Shown here: positions 41,701-53,374 of the stretch, piece by piece | How positions within the stretch are numbered: position 1 is the stretch's first letter | Layout: every line of letters starts with the position of its first letter | DNA from: Adiantum capillus-veneris | Taxonomy: Eukaryota; Streptophyta; Polypodiopsida; Polypodiales; Pteridaceae | Reading direction: 5' to 3' | Length of the DNA: 64,000 nucleotides | Assembly (NCBI GenBank): GCA_014529385.2 | Contig: CM043969.1 | Location: 24,498,946 to 24,562,945 of the forward strand | The notes under the pieces: generated by a model | What the model saw: the letters and a program-made list of their open reading frames with translations, nothing else | The model's database searches: none | Told to the model about the DNA's origin: nothing | Position numbers and translations under genes: made by a program

Positions 41701-41759
41701 AAAAGCAGAACTGGTACCACATGGCGTGGGACCTGCACCGAATCTAATGAATGAAAGTA

Positions 41760-42090
41760 CAAACTTTGCCGCTTTCGGGGCAAAGCGGAGGATCAGGAAG
41801 CTCTTTTGAAGGAGCCAAGGCCAACTTCTTTTCACTTGGAATTGGCGGCTCGATTTGGAACTACGCCCGACAGACTGACGCCACAGGCGGAGGTAGTTCG
41901 ACTGGTACCCGGATGGGATGTTGCCATTACACCGAGCATTGGCAAACTTCGTTTGCAATGACAGGGGTGTTCAGGGCACGTGAGTGACGTTCTACTCGGG
42001 ATCCCTTGGTACCACAAGAACTACGCTGTGGTTGACTACCGGGCCGAGAAAGCGACTTTGATAAATGAAGGGTTTAGAGATTGTACATGA
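41760..42090 (+). pseudogene. Gypsy C protease remnant
   Basis: Only the C-terminal block is recognisable: DVLLGIPWYHKNYAVVDYRAEKATL (split as DVLLGIPWYHKNYAV and VDYRAEKATL), matching the family's D-x-ILG-x-x-W...D motif. The DTG/DSG active site is missing. Confidence 0.6.
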
Positions 42091-42207
42091 TGAACTTCAG
42101 GTTTTCTTACTCATTCTTTTGGGAGAACTGAACGATGAATAAAGGTTGAATATGTTTTGACCTGAAGAAAAGAACGCCAAGATTTTTTTTCTCCACGCTC
42201 ATGCCGA

Positions 42208-43200
42208 TTGCTTTTGAGAGGGCCTGAAGATCATACCATTGATCTGATATCTGGAAGCACGCCACCGAATCGGCCACCTTATCGTGTGAGCCGAGTACAA
42301 AATGAAAAGATTATGAACTCAGTGAAAGACCTCTTGGAAAAGGGTCTTGTCCAACCTAGTACTTCACCGTATTGCTCTCCAGTGTTGTTGGTTTTGAAGA
42401 AAGACGGATCTTGGAGAATGTGCATCGATTATAGCACTCTCAACGAAATCACCATCAAGAACAGATTTCCGCTTCCTACGATCGATGATATACTCGACAG
42501 GTTACAGGGATCCTCGTGCTTTAGCAGGATTGACTTGAAGAGTGGATATCATCAGATCAGGATAGCACCAGGAGATGTCTACAAGACAGCTTTTCGGACG
42601 ACTTTTGGGTTATTTGAGTTTTTGGTGATGCCTTTTGGCTTAACCAATGCTCCTGCGACATTTAACCGGATGATGGACAGGATTTTTCGAGAGTACAGAC
42701 TATTTGTTGGCACTTTCTTTGACGACATCATTGTTTTCTCCAAGAATGAGGCAGAACACAGAGATCATCTGCTTCAAGTCTTTCAGGCATTACCAGATCA
42801 CACGTTAGTGATTAATGCAAAGAAAAGTGAATTTTTCCTACTAGAGATACACTTTTTGGGACACATTGTGTCAGCAGCAGGAGTGCGAATGGACCCGGCC
42901 AAGATAGAGACTATCTGTGATTGGCCCGATTTGAGGAATGTCCATGAAGTTAGAAGCTTCTTGGGACTGTGTTCGTACTACAGGCGGTTCATACGAAAGT
43001 TTGCAGAGGTTGCTTCCCCTTTGCATACCTTGACACAGAAAGGAGTACCTTTTTCGTGGGGACCCACAGAGGTGACTGCCTTTCGGACATTGAAAGAGAA
43101 ATTGACTACGAGACCTATTTTGACTTTGCCGGAATTGCAGAAGTCATTTGAAGTATTTTGTGATGCTTGTGGTCGTAGTCTGGGTGCGGTCTTGATGTAA
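42208..43200 (+). pseudogene. Gypsy C RT and RNase H start
   Basis: 330-codon frame: PYRVSRVQNEKIMNSVKDLL, LVLKKDGSWRMCIDYSTLN, FSRIDLKSGYHQIRI, FLVMPFGLTNAPATFN, active site FFDD (170-173), FLGHIVSAAGVRMDP and RSFLGLCSYYRRFI, then the RNase H start FEVFCDACGRSLGAVLM. It ends at a TAA where gypsy B has CAA. This frame supplies the N-terminal RT half that gypsy B lacks. Confidence 0.9.
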
Positions 43201-43990
43201 GAAGGCCATGTCATAGCTTAGAAGAGTCGTTTGTTCTCTAGGCCGGAGATGACAACACTGATCTATGAGAAAGAGCTTTTGGCGGTTATCCATGCTCTTA
43301 CTCAGTGGCGGCATTACCTACTCGGAGCGGATTTTACTGTCTTTACAGACCATCATAGTTTGCGCTAATTCTTGTCACAGAAGCAGCTTTCGGAAAAACA
43401 GATGCGGTGGGCGAACATCTTGTCACAGTTCCACTTCCAGATTGTCCATGTGCAGGGACAGAAGAATGTGGTGGCAGATGCTTTGTCTCGGAAACCGTTG
43501 GTTCTGGCTATTTCCGCGATATATCATAGGAGCTTCGAGGATATGGTCGATCAGTATGCCACAGATACAGGTTTTGCAGATATTTTCACACGGATACGAG
43601 ATGGGGAGACAGTAGCTGGATACACCCTTCGGGAAGGCTACTTGATGAAAAAGACTATGTTGTGAGTTACACAGCCGTTGAGGGAAAAGGTTATGACTGA
43701 TTGCCACTGTCCACCTTTTACGGGTCACCGCGGCATTGCTACCACCATGAAAGGGGTAGAGAGAGATTTCTTTTGGCGGAGACTGAAGAAGGATGTGGAA
43801 GAGTTTGTGCGCAGTTGCTTGGTATGCCAGAAGGTCAAGTTTGACAAGCATAAGGCACAGGGATTGTTACAGCCTTTACCCATACCCACCCGCCCTTGGG
43901 AAAATATTGAAATGGATTTCATTTTTTTTGATCTCCCGAGAATACAAAATGATCACGATGATTTTCCGATTACATGGCACGCCTGAGACG
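43201..43990 (+). pseudogene. Gypsy C RNase H and integrase N-terminal half
   Basis: Same phase with in-frame stops: [27 protein letters not shown] (stop) FLSQ, QKNVVADALSRKP, then H2C2 finger (CHCPPFTGHRG...RSCLVCQKVKF) and the first integrase Asp in ENIEMDFIFFDLPR. About 35 residues between the first and second DDE aspartates are deleted at 43960. Confidence 0.85.
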
Positions 43991-44870
43991 ATTGTCTCCG
44001 ACAGAGACCCCAGATTTATGAGTTTGTTTTGGAAGGCAATTTGGGAGAACATTGGCACGCGGTTGCAGTTCTCGTCATCGTTCCACTTGCAGACTGAGAG
44101 GCAATCTGAGATTGCCAATTCAGTGATTTTAGATTTATTGAAGTCTTGTATCTCGCATCAGAAGACTCAATGGGAAAAGAACTTACCTTTGGTGGAATTT
44201 GCCTACAATAACACGATACACTCTTCGACGGGGAAGATGCCATGTGAGATTGTTGAAACTGCTGCGAAGGTTCCATCCTTCCTGAGCACGAAAGATTAGA
44301 AATTTGAAGCGGATAAATATTCGCGAGATTTGGATACGGCTTTTGCCAAGGTTCGCGAGACTTTGCAGGAGTCTCAAGAACGACAGAAAAAGGCAGCGGA
44401 TCGCCATCGTCGCGACTGGAAACTGAAGGAGGATGATTGGGTGCTCTTACTTTTGAGAAGGCACGCCTAAGAAAGAAAAAGGGAAAGGAGAGGCTTTTTC
44501 CAAAGCTTAGTATGTGATACTACGGACCTTTCCAGATTACTGACAAGATAAATGATGTCTCCTTCCGATTGAAACTGCCAGATACTTGGAGGATTCACAA
44601 TGCATTGCATGTGAGTCTCTTGAAACCTGTTAAGGGTGATGTGCCTGATGATGGGGAGCCTGATGAGCAACCCAAAGTGGAAGAAAACGATGAGATCCTT
44701 GTTCCTGAACAGATTTTGGCACATAATGATACGAAGAAAGGTAAAGTCTGAAGGCGGTTCTTGGTTAAGTTCAAGAACTTTCCTGCATTTGATGCAAGTG
44801 GATGGAGGAGGAGGACCTAGCAGATACTCCTCGGATTGTGAAACTTTACCTCGATGTTTTGGTTTAGCAT
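43950..44870 (+). pseudogene. Gypsy C integrase C-terminal half and chromodomain
   Basis: LHGTPETIVSDRDPRFM (second Asp), SSSFHLQTERQSEIANS (Glu), LPLVEFAYNNTIHSSTG, QKKAADRHRRDW, then after stops MKLPDTWRIHNALHVSLL and the chromodomain NDEILVPEQILAHND...RRFLVKFKNFPAFDA. Three stops and two frameshifts. The order matches gypsy B. Confidence 0.85.
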
Positions 44871-45458
44871 AGTCTACTCCAAACGGAACCCAGAATTCAG
44901 CTTGGCCGGAGATCTGGTGCAGTGGGATGCACGAGGGGAGTCACTCCACTCCTTTGTCAACAGATGCCTCGATTTTGATACTAAAGTCACTGATGTCTCT
45001 TTGAGCTTCAAGGATACTGAGAGCTGAGAGTATGCTGCTGGATGACTTTATGAAATGGAATTCCTGATTATGATACTGATTTGTTCTTGACTTCTTGTGA
45101 GTGCAGGAACTGATAGCCGAAATGACTGCAGCATTTTGGTCTGATTGATCTCGAATAGACATGGTTGCAATAGGGGTTAGTCAATCGGACATCGATGAGG
45201 TCCCGATTGGACCTAGATGTGATTGCTAGCTACATTGCCGATAAATCATGGTCTAAGATCCGAATGAATGTTGAATGTCATGTGATGTCCTGTGATGTCT
45301 GGTGATGTCTTGTGATGTCGTGTGATGTGACTGTCGATTTTGTACATGTGCTAGATGTGTGTTCCTAGTACGTAGGTACTAACAGTCAGTGTCTGCTAAG
45401 ACGGTTTATGGCTTTTGTCGGTTTTGCAGGCGTAATCGCGGTCGATTACAATGCTTTC
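44871..45458 (+). other. Gypsy C 3' untranslated region
   Basis: No frame. It contains five tandem 10-bp TGTGATGTCY units at 45281-45330. Confidence 0.6.
45281..45330. repeat. 10-bp tandem repeat (TGTGATGTCN) x5
   Basis: Five consecutive 10-bp units with one to two changes each, just before the gypsy C 3' LTR. Confidence 0.9.
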
Positions 45459-45470
45459 AAGAGGGGGGTA
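45459..45470 (+). other. Polypurine tract of gypsy C
   Basis: AAGAGGGGGGTA directly before the 3' LTR, identical to that of gypsy B. Confidence 0.85.
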
Positions 45471-46023
45471 TGTCACAAAGTGATGATGTGGCGGACAGCA
45501 GAAACCCTAATTTCTGCCAGAAACCCTAAAATTCCTGCAAACCCTAATTTTTGCCAAAAACCCTAAATTCCGGAAATCACGGAGGCGGATTATTATAATT
45601 TTTTTTTTTTTTTTTTTTGGAAAATGATGAGCGACGCGAATTTTGCTTTTGCTTTTTTTTTATAAAAAAAAGAGAAAAGACTCTCTAAGAGAGAGGGAGA
45701 ACTGATGCTTTTGATTTTAAAAGCTTTTGGGGCTCTGCTTTTGGGCATCCCTTGTAACCTTTAAATTAGTGGTGAGGGCCTCACTTCTCAGAGCATCTGG
45801 ACGCAGAGTCTGAGAGTGAAACCCTAACCGCTCTCTTGTACTTTGATGATTGATTAATACAAAAAGAAATACCGAAAGGGGCGCCAGTCTTTGGGGCCAA
45901 TATCTCTAGGCACGGAACTCCGCCGGGCCAGTGCAAATCTATTGTGATCTGTGAATTGTTTTGAAGTGGTTATTTGGTGCTGTCGCGGTTGATTCTTGAC
46001 TTGGAGTGTCCAAGTCTGTTACA
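45471..46023 (+). repeat. 3' LTR of gypsy C
   Basis: 553 bp, TGTCACAAAG to GTCTGTTACA. It matches the 5' LTR apart from five substitutions, a 19-bp extra telobox-bearing copy (about 45512) and poly(T) length. It contains the AAAGAAATACCGAAAGGGGC block at 45863-45882. Confidence 0.95.
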
Positions 46024-46028
46024 GACAT
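46024..46028. repeat. TSD of gypsy C, right (GACAT)
   Basis: Matches 38665-38669. Confidence 0.9.
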
Positions 46029-46263
46029 CCAAGATCTTGCCCACTTCTGCGAGAAGGCGGGCCTGGAGAAGGTCACGCAGCTCTCCTCTGCTAGGACGGG
46101 TGCCGAGAATTTTGCAGATGACCGAAGTCGCCTGCAAACGCTCAACCTCAGCGGCTAGGCTCGCTTGCTCTGTCGGCGATAGAGCAAGTCGAATGGTGGG
46201 CTCAGCGGGGTCGGGCGAGGGGGCTTCGGATGAGTCCCTCTGTGGCGGAGCTGGAGCCTCCAT
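46024..46263 (-). pseudogene. LINE C ORF1, proximal part
   Basis: MEAPAPPQRDSSEAPSPDP, LALSPTEQASLAAEVERLQ, ICKILGTRPSRGELRDLL, ending AEVGKILDV at the gypsy C junction. The next codons are found at 38664 on the far side of the insertion. Confidence 0.85.
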
Positions 46264-46387
46264 CTGTGTCTACTACTGTGGCGAAGAAGCGGACGGTGAA
46301 GAGACTCTGCAACCGAGCACGCCGAGCACTGTCCGAAGAAACAGTGTTGCAGAGCCAAGTGCACGAACCTTCGGGAATGACGAAGAC

Positions 46388-46647
46388 GGGGGGGGGGGGG
46401 GGGGGGGGAGAAAGGATAAGGCAGTGAGTGAGAATTCAAGGGGCAGCGGGTGGGGGGGGGGAATGGTGGCTCGAGAAGGGGGCAGCGGACGGGCTGGGGG
46501 GCAGCCCGAGGTGAGGGCAGCGGGCTGCTGCACGCAAGAGCAGGCGGGGCGGGCTGGGCTGATGCACGTGGGCGGGGCTGGGCAGATGCGCACAAGGGCA
46601 GGCGGGGGACGGGAGGCAGCAAGGGGGGGGGGCAGCGATGGCGCAGC

Positions 46648-46676
<29 letters not shown>
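46388..46676. repeat. Poly(G) runs in LINE C 5' UTR
   Basis: Runs of 21 G (46388-46408) and 28 G (46649-46676), with shorter ones between. On the minus strand the LINE 5' UTR is C-rich in all copies. Confidence 0.85.
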
Positions 46677-46680
<4 letters not shown>

Positions 46681-46702
46681 AGTAGCGAGCGCTCTCCTCA
46701 GG

Positions 46703-46715
46703 TTTCATTTACCCT
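46703..46715. repeat. Target-site duplication of LINE C, right copy
   Basis: TTTCATTTACCCT; see 32489-32501. Confidence 0.85.
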
Positions 46716-47434
46716 AGTTAGAATGTAGGTAGGGAAAATGGTTAAGGAACTAGAAAAGAAACCCATTGGGCGCTCAGTAGAAGCAGATGAATGCAGAGAC
46801 ACAAGGAGGCAACACCTCAGGAGCTCTAGCGTTTTTCTCATATTCAGCCCAGCGTTTTCAGCAGCAGAAGACCAGCGTTTTCAGCCCATAAAATCTGCAT
46901 TTTCAGATCAGCCCTAAGCCTCGCGCGTACCCGCACCATCCGGTTGCAGATCAGCCTAGCGATTTTGGTTTCAGCCCAAAACAGCCAGCACTTTGCCGAT
47001 TCAGCCCAGATCAGCCAGCGTTTTTGCATCTCAGCCTTAGCTCGCCTCGGTGGTTGCAGGTCAGCCCAACAGTACCGCCACAGTAGCAGATCCACAGCAG
47101 ATTACCTAGCGTTTTCAGATTGCAGCCTTGACATCATCATCGTCGTTGACACCATCGTCGTCATCAAGTACCATAACTTAAGTACCCATTAGCATCAACA
47201 TCTCAGCATCCAGTCATTGTGTGAGCATTTGTGCAAGAATAAAGAAAGTACTTGCTCTGGCAACAGAGCAAGGGAGCCCTTGAGGGTTGGGAGTACTAGA
47301 TCCGAACTCTCTTTCCTCTCTCTTGTGTCTCTCTTTCTTTCAGTTCAGTTCTTTCAAGGGAAGGAAAGTGTCCCTTGTGTTTGTGCGGAGTACTAGATCC
47401 GAGCTAAATCCATACACTTTCGGTGCACCTGACA
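46716..47434 (+). repeat. Older LTR split by LINE C (right part)
   Basis: U3/R/U5 of a gypsy A-like LTR with many AGCGTTTTCAG / TTCAGCCC motifs (46830-47130), AAGAATAAAGAAAG (47235) and a GGTGCACCTGACA end. The left part is at about 32300-32488, ending in the LINE C TSD. The PBS expected after 47434 is replaced by LINE F. Confidence 0.65.
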
Positions 47435-48270
47435 TGCCGACTCCACCGCTCAGCCTCCACCTCCCCCCTCCCACTCTCCACTCTTGCTCCTCCCATCCCC
47501 CCCACTAGACCCCCAGCCTCATCTCGTGGCTCGTCTCATACCCCACCACTCGCTCAGGGGTCAACACACTTCTCAGCAGCTCCGAGATCTCTTGGCAATG
47601 CTTTTGCCACGAGCTGGCTGGCTCGGGAGGGACAGCCCTGCGTGGACACCTCTTTTAGTGCATGCTTCTCCTTTGCATCAGTCCATCACCGGCTGACCAG
47701 CTTTGACATTCACTGACGATGGGATTCTTCGATTACAACCTTACGCACTTTCTTGGCGATCCATCTCCTCACCTCGAGAGTACATGTTTATTTTCTGGCA
47801 GACAAAGGTGCAAAGGCCTTGGACACTTGGTTGTTTCTCTTTTCCACTATGTGGCAAGGATCACACAGAGTGGACTATGCATACAATGCTAGATCGGCTC
47901 CATCTCCAGGCTCTTGAGTTCTCTCACCACACGGGGGATCTGGAAGTGGAAAACTTGATACAGATCCTTTGGTCGGTAGCCAAGTTCTTTGTGACACCGC
48001 TTGAAATAGCAGATTGTAGACACATTGTGGTATGCTTTTTTGTAGACACCTAGAGAATGCCTAACTATGTATATGTACATGAAGATTCTTGGATAGAGGA
48101 TGTAGCCCTATGGACTACGTGCTCAGCTTGGGCAGGGGTTGGGGAGAGTCACTTCAAGCATCCGTTTCTCGGGGTTGATGGGATGCGGATTACTCCCCAT
48201 CCAAGACGTCTTCGAAGATTGCGAGGTTAGCTGCTGTGGTAGCTTTGGTTTTCTCTCATTGACCCCATGA
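47435..48270 (+). pseudogene. LINE F ORF1 C-terminal part
   Basis: Pieces RSLGNAFATSWLAREGQP, GFFDYNLTHFLGDPS, CGKDHTEWTMHTMLDRLHLQ, LEFSHHTGDLEVENLIQIL and KFFVTPLEIADCRHIVVCFF match the conserved ORF1 C-terminal domain. Stops and frameshifts throughout. It ends at the ATGA overlap (48267-48270). Confidence 0.75.
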
Positions 48271-50280
48271 GGATTGTCTCATGGAACGCATAGGGGCTTG
48301 GTGGACCCTTGTTTTTACGCCAGAGGTGTCGGCTGAGACATGAGCTTCAGAGATGCCTTGTGGTTGGCGTGATAGATATTCTTATGCTTCATGAGAATTA
48401 CCTGTGTGAGAGCCATATTCGGTGTTGTGAAGAGAACTTGCGTGGTCGCTATGAGACTTTTTGGTGAGTTGCTTTTGGGCCTAGAGGCATTCGGGGAGGT
48501 GTATGTATGACTATTGTAGACTCATGGCAACACGCCATTGTGGACAGAGGTATTGTTGTGCCAGGTAGGGCCCTGTGGATCACTATGCAGGTCCAAGATA
48601 GCCCCCAGCCATGTGAGTGCACGGGCTCCCTAAGGCAGGGCAATGGTGCAATGAGGGGGACTTCAACATGCTTGAGGACCCCTCGGATAGGATTGGGGGC
48701 AACATTCTACTATGCACGGGGCTGAGTTGGCTGCTTGGGAGCGCCTATGTATGACTTTAAGGATTTCGGATGTATGGAAGTATGTAGGCTTTGTACGGCC
48801 CAAGGACAACCTCTCTTTCTCTCGGTCTGCTTGGCAAAGTAGGAGGTGTGAATCTATCCAGGATAGAAAATCTTATGCTAGTGACACATCTATGACATGG
48901 ACTTTTTAATATGCATTTTGGCACGGACTATTTTTTTTAATCATGTGCTAGTGATTCTTACTTCGTTAGATAGACAAAGGAATGGCAGTGTCATGCTACG
49001 CATTCCAGAGACGATCTTGCTGGATACAAAGCTCAGAGAGCAGGTTGTGGTGCTTTGGACAACAAGCCTAGATGCATAGGGGGACCCTGCTGCCAAAGCA
49101 GCCACTGGCCTTGTGGAGCTTAGTCGTTTCTTCCTCCAAGAGTCGACAGCTTGCTTGGCTGTTGCTCGAGAGGAGGAGAAGCGGCTCCGGCAAGGCATTG
49201 CTTCCTTATAGCAGATGCAGGAGCGTCACCCAAATAGCCCTTGATTGGAGGAGCAGATGCAGCAAGCTTGCCAGGAATCGATCACCATTGAGGAGGGGTG
49301 CCATGAGTTTGCCTTCGATCGTCATGCATCTCAATGGTATCATGTGGGAGACAAAGTTACTGGTGAGTTCTCTGAGAGGGTGGGTCCTCATCATGTGCAT
49401 ATTAGTGCTTGCCTGTTGCGATTGCTATAGAGTTCGAGGATATGCATGTAGTTGCTACTGACTTCTACCGTGAGTTGCTTTCAGCCGATCCAAAGTTAGA
49501 GTGTCAGGATGCACGCAGAGAGCAGGTGACAACACAGATGCCTTGGTTAGTCACACTGAGGAGATGCGTCAGAGGCTTGAGAGCCCTCTCCAGCGAGAGG
49601 AGCTTCAGGAGGCTCTTAGGGCACTTCCCCAAAGTTTCTGCCTAGGGGAGGATGGTTTGACTCCCAACTTCTTGGAGTATTGGGAGGTTCTTGGTCAAGA
49701 CCAATGTAGTGTACACTAGCACATTTTGCACACTGGGGAGATGTCACATAGCGTGAGTTAGGGTTTAATCTATCTTATCCCCAAGGAGGGGGGCTCTTTG
49801 GATGAGATTCGACGGTGGCGACCCATCACCATTCTCAATTCAGCCTACAAAATTCTAGCAAAGGCTTTGAGTTTGAGAATTTAGCCGCTACTGGAGAGCA
49901 TCATACATGAGACACAGACAGGCTTTGTCAAGGAGCGTAGCATCTCTTGACAACATTTTCACCGGAGGGCCGGCCTACACTCCAGCCTGCCACAGAGCCT
50001 GTATTAATGAGTGGAGCTAAGATAGAGTGTTGTTGGGAGCTCATCTACAGTCTAACATTGTGGTCGGGATTGTGGTTCATACGGACAGCTTGTTGCTTCC
50101 GCATCTTCGAGGCTTGCCCCGTCCTAACGGCGGAGACTGTACGTGACATCTCGCTTGAGCTGATGCATACACTCAGGGGCGAGTTTGAGAGACTTCATGG
50201 CAGCTCCAATTGCATACGAGAGCGTTGCGAGGCCTTTCTGCGACTTTGGCGACTAGGGCCCTTCTTGACCATGGCATGGT
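48267..50280 (+). pseudogene. LINE F ORF2 (broken, RT core deleted)
   Basis: MRIVSWNA (stop) GLGGP, VCMTIVDSWQHAIVDRG, MHGAELAAWERLCMTLRI, ILRIPETILLDTKLRE-like, LPKEGGSLDEIRRWRPITI, TQTGFVKERSI, then a jump to ECCWELIYSLTLW and AETVRDISLELMHTLRG. The FADD active site and zf-RVT are missing. Confidence 0.8.
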
Positions 50281-50607
50281 GTCCCTAGATGGCAGTACCA
50301 TCCACCAATGTGATTGTTTCCTTCTCCCATGTCCTGACTTAGCCATCATTGTAATTTTACCCTTTCATTGGGAGAGTCTCCCTAGAGTTTGATGTAGCCC
50401 TCTCTAGCAAGGGCAAGTTGGAGCCCATTGGGCAGTTTCTTAACCAATGGAAGGATCTTTTTCTCGCACAAAAATAACCCCTTTGTGTACGTGCACAGCA
50501 CTCATCCTGAGCTATCACCATCCTGAGTTGTAGAGGGAGCAGCACTGGTGGTAGGAAGTGAAAATGCAAGGGATAACCTACTTGCTATAGGAAAAAACTA
50601 CAAACAC

Positions 50608-50612
<5 letters not shown>

Positions 50613-50646
<34 letters not shown>
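50613..50646. repeat. Poly(G) tract
   Basis: 34 consecutive G followed by GGGA repeats, outside any coding region. Confidence 0.85.
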
Positions 50647-50647
<1 letters not shown>

Positions 50648-50649
50648 GA

Positions 50650-53370
50650 GGGAGGGAGGGAGGGCAAAAAGTGGTGGTAGGGCTAGTAGAGGGTTGCACT
50701 GGTATAGGATGCCACACGAGAGGCTCCAATTTTCAAAATGCTAAAAAATGAGATCGTCATGAACTACATAGAAGCAGAACTAGATTCATCTGTTCTAATG
50801 TATGCATCATTGCATTGCCAATGAGGGAAGATGAACTCTTAAGGTTCTACGCAGCTCTCTACCCAATCTACAATGAACCTGCAGATAAAATGAGGTACAT
50901 TTTGATAGTAGACCAAATCAGAGATTGGTATGAGAAAAACATTACTTTATAAGGCAGTGCATAGTGACACTGAAAAGAAAGACATGGTCTTAGAGTTGAA
51001 AGATGATCTCATCAATTTCAAAGGTATGATGACCCAATGAAAAGCCTAGGTCAGCCAGTTAATAAAGCACATGAATGATCTACTTCATCTGTTTGTCAAA
51101 GCCTTGAAGATTCCCAGAAAGGAACTGGCTAGCAAAGCCAGTTCAGAGCCGCAGTTCAAAGAATTGTTTGAAACACTCTCTGAGGCTCGCATAAAGAATA
51201 ATTAACCAGATCCAGCATGTTGGATACAAACCGCTTCAATCTACCATAAGTTGGCCAGAGCCCGGCTAACAAAGGGAAAGAAAAGCCTGAACGGATTCGA
51301 AGACGTGGCATACATTGACAGCCTATGAAGTTGAGATGTTAGTGGCCGTAAGGGAGCAGCTGGAGCAAGAGGCAATATGGTTCTTGAGGAGTCATTATGC
51401 CATAACTATATCACATGGCACATCCTAATCTTGACTCATGTTCCTAGACTCAATTCATGATGAAGCACTCACATCTTATCTTAATCTAGTTGCCTCTATT
51501 TACCTTGCCCTATGTCTTCTGTTTCTGAATTTACTCGTTTACTCATTTTATGTATTGCTAGAACTCACAATAACAATAAGTCAGATATTTCCCTAACAAC
51601 ATATACATCACAAACTAGTTATGTTGAGACATTATTACAAAAACACATTTTGTGGCATCAAATTTAACTCCATTTGCTAAAGTAAAATAAAATAATAATC
51701 ATTTCAAAAGTGCACCTGCAATGTTACATGGAAAGAAGAGGACTAACTTGCTGGTAAAGATGTTTGTTTGATGATGTTTGCAATCCAAAAATACCCATTT
51801 GATAAGCTATGAGCATAACCACAACTAGTAATTACATTCTGCATACTACATAGAATTTTATAATAACACACGTAAGTGCATAGACCACATAAGTGCCATA
51901 CAAAAGCATGGTTGAGAGTTGGCACAATGTCTCTTCAAAATCATAAGAAACAAAAGTAGTGCCCAACCTCGTAGTCTATTGTGCAGTCCATCCTACTAGA
52001 TAGACATGGAGATTAAGAACAAGATTATGAGCTTGAAATATTTGTCAATTCAATGATGCATTCTCTTTCTTTCACTATGGTGCAAAGGGCAACAACGCTA
52101 GTCATAACATGAAAATAGAGAAGCTCTATTCTATTCAATGTGAAACATTGGTGCCTCTCCTTTCTTTTTCCTTTCTTTACCTTTTTGGTTGCTTTCCACT
52201 GGTCAAAATTGATGCCTAAATCTAGAAGATAGTGTGCCTAAATTTAAATTTTGGTAACCTTGACAAAAGATCTTGAGATTATGTAAATAGCACACATGCC
52301 AACCAAATTATGGCCTACGGTTTTTTCAGTGATCCCTAGAAAAAATCGGGCATGAATTTGCTTGAACAAGTCACCCAATTTTTGTCAAGTTTGATATGGT
52401 TAACATTTTTATTGTGGTATGAATCCACATAAATTATTTTCCTTTTGGAATGCTAAAAAGCATGTTGAGTTAGCCAAGTAAAGATGAAAGAATTTAATTC
52501 AAAACATTACCTGTCAAAGCTAATTCACCATAGGTCCTTGTAGGAGGGGTTCATAATCTTCAATGGCATATTATGAAGCTAGATGATGCTCTTTTTTAGC
52601 TTTATTTGCCTTGGCTTTGGCCTAGATGGTCTCTTTCTCATAGGCACAGGGAAACAAAAACAACAACATGAAAAAACAAACACTCTATATTAAAAAGAAC
52701 CAATACAATGTATATGAAGTCCTTGTCGCTACATACATAATTATAACCTAACCATTCACTTGCCAACCACTAAAAGTAGTGGTGCATCCTCTGCATGTTA
52801 CAAAAGACAGACCCACAAGTGACTTATTGCTAACACTACGCATAGGTACTTGAAATTGTAATTATGTGGAAGTGTTGTAACAAGCCTTTCAAGGATATGA
52901 AGTTCAAGTACACTCAATGAAGACTTCCCTTTGATTGTACGCTATGCCTAGCTATCCACCTATGAATTCTTCCAACTAGGTCTTTGCAAGTATGACCTCA
53001 GGCAAGTGGATGAAGTGATCCCAAGAACTATCTACAAAAATGGCATCACACAGACATTGTGCAAAAGAGGAACACATTCTGTACATGTCTTGTCCCTTGC
53101 AAAGACTCTAAGAATATCACTGATCATTAAAAGCATGCGTTTCATAAAGTCAGTGTAGATTGCATACGACAAAAGTAGGGCATATTGGAAGGCATGTTTA
53201 GGCAATCGTCACATGATGCGTAGTTATCATACCTGTGCCTCATGCATGGTCACATGTGCACCAGTTATTTGTCTTATATGCAACTAGGCAAGGCCTTTTG
53301 TAACTATGCCGATTATGGCATAGTTGCATCAGTAATATGTAACATCATGAAATTGTCTAAGTGTAAACTC
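50650..53370. other. AT-rich intergenic DNA
   Basis: No gene recognised. Near 50820-51340 short frames such as YAALYPIYNEPADKM and IRDWYEKNITL look protein-like, possibly an old gag, but stops are frequent and I cannot assign a family. The remainder shows nothing. Confidence 0.4.
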
Positions 53371-53374
53371 TTTT

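Larger units (their letters stand above)
38670..46023 (+). mobile_element. Gypsy C (chromovirus), nested in LINE C
   Basis: Complete LTR-to-LTR Ty3/gypsy element with TSD GACAT, PBS, gag, a protease remnant, RT, RNase H, integrase, chromodomain and a polypurine tract. The two LTRs differ by five substitutions, one 19-bp indel and poly(T) length, so the insertion is young. The coding region nevertheless has many stops and deletions. Confidence 0.93.
32502..46702 (-). mobile_element. LINE C, full length with gypsy C inside
   Basis: Minus-strand L1-type LINE with a poly(A) end (T run 32504-32514), a complete ORF2, a complete but interrupted ORF1 and the 5' start. Removing the nested gypsy element and its TSD leaves about 6.8 kb. 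It is flanked by a perfect 13-bp TSD. Gypsy C entered ORF1 at GKILDV. The surrounding DNA on both sides reads as a single older LTR. Confidence 0.9.
47435..50477 (+). mobile_element. LINE F (plus strand), 5'-truncated
   Basis: Begins in ORF1's proline-rich linker immediately after an LTR end and runs to the LINE 3' tail GGATCTTTTTCTCG plus a short A-rich end. ORF1 C-terminus, ORF2 endonuclease and RT beginning are recognisable. The RT core and zf-RVT are deleted at about 49960. Many stops; it is older than LINE C. Confidence 0.8.
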
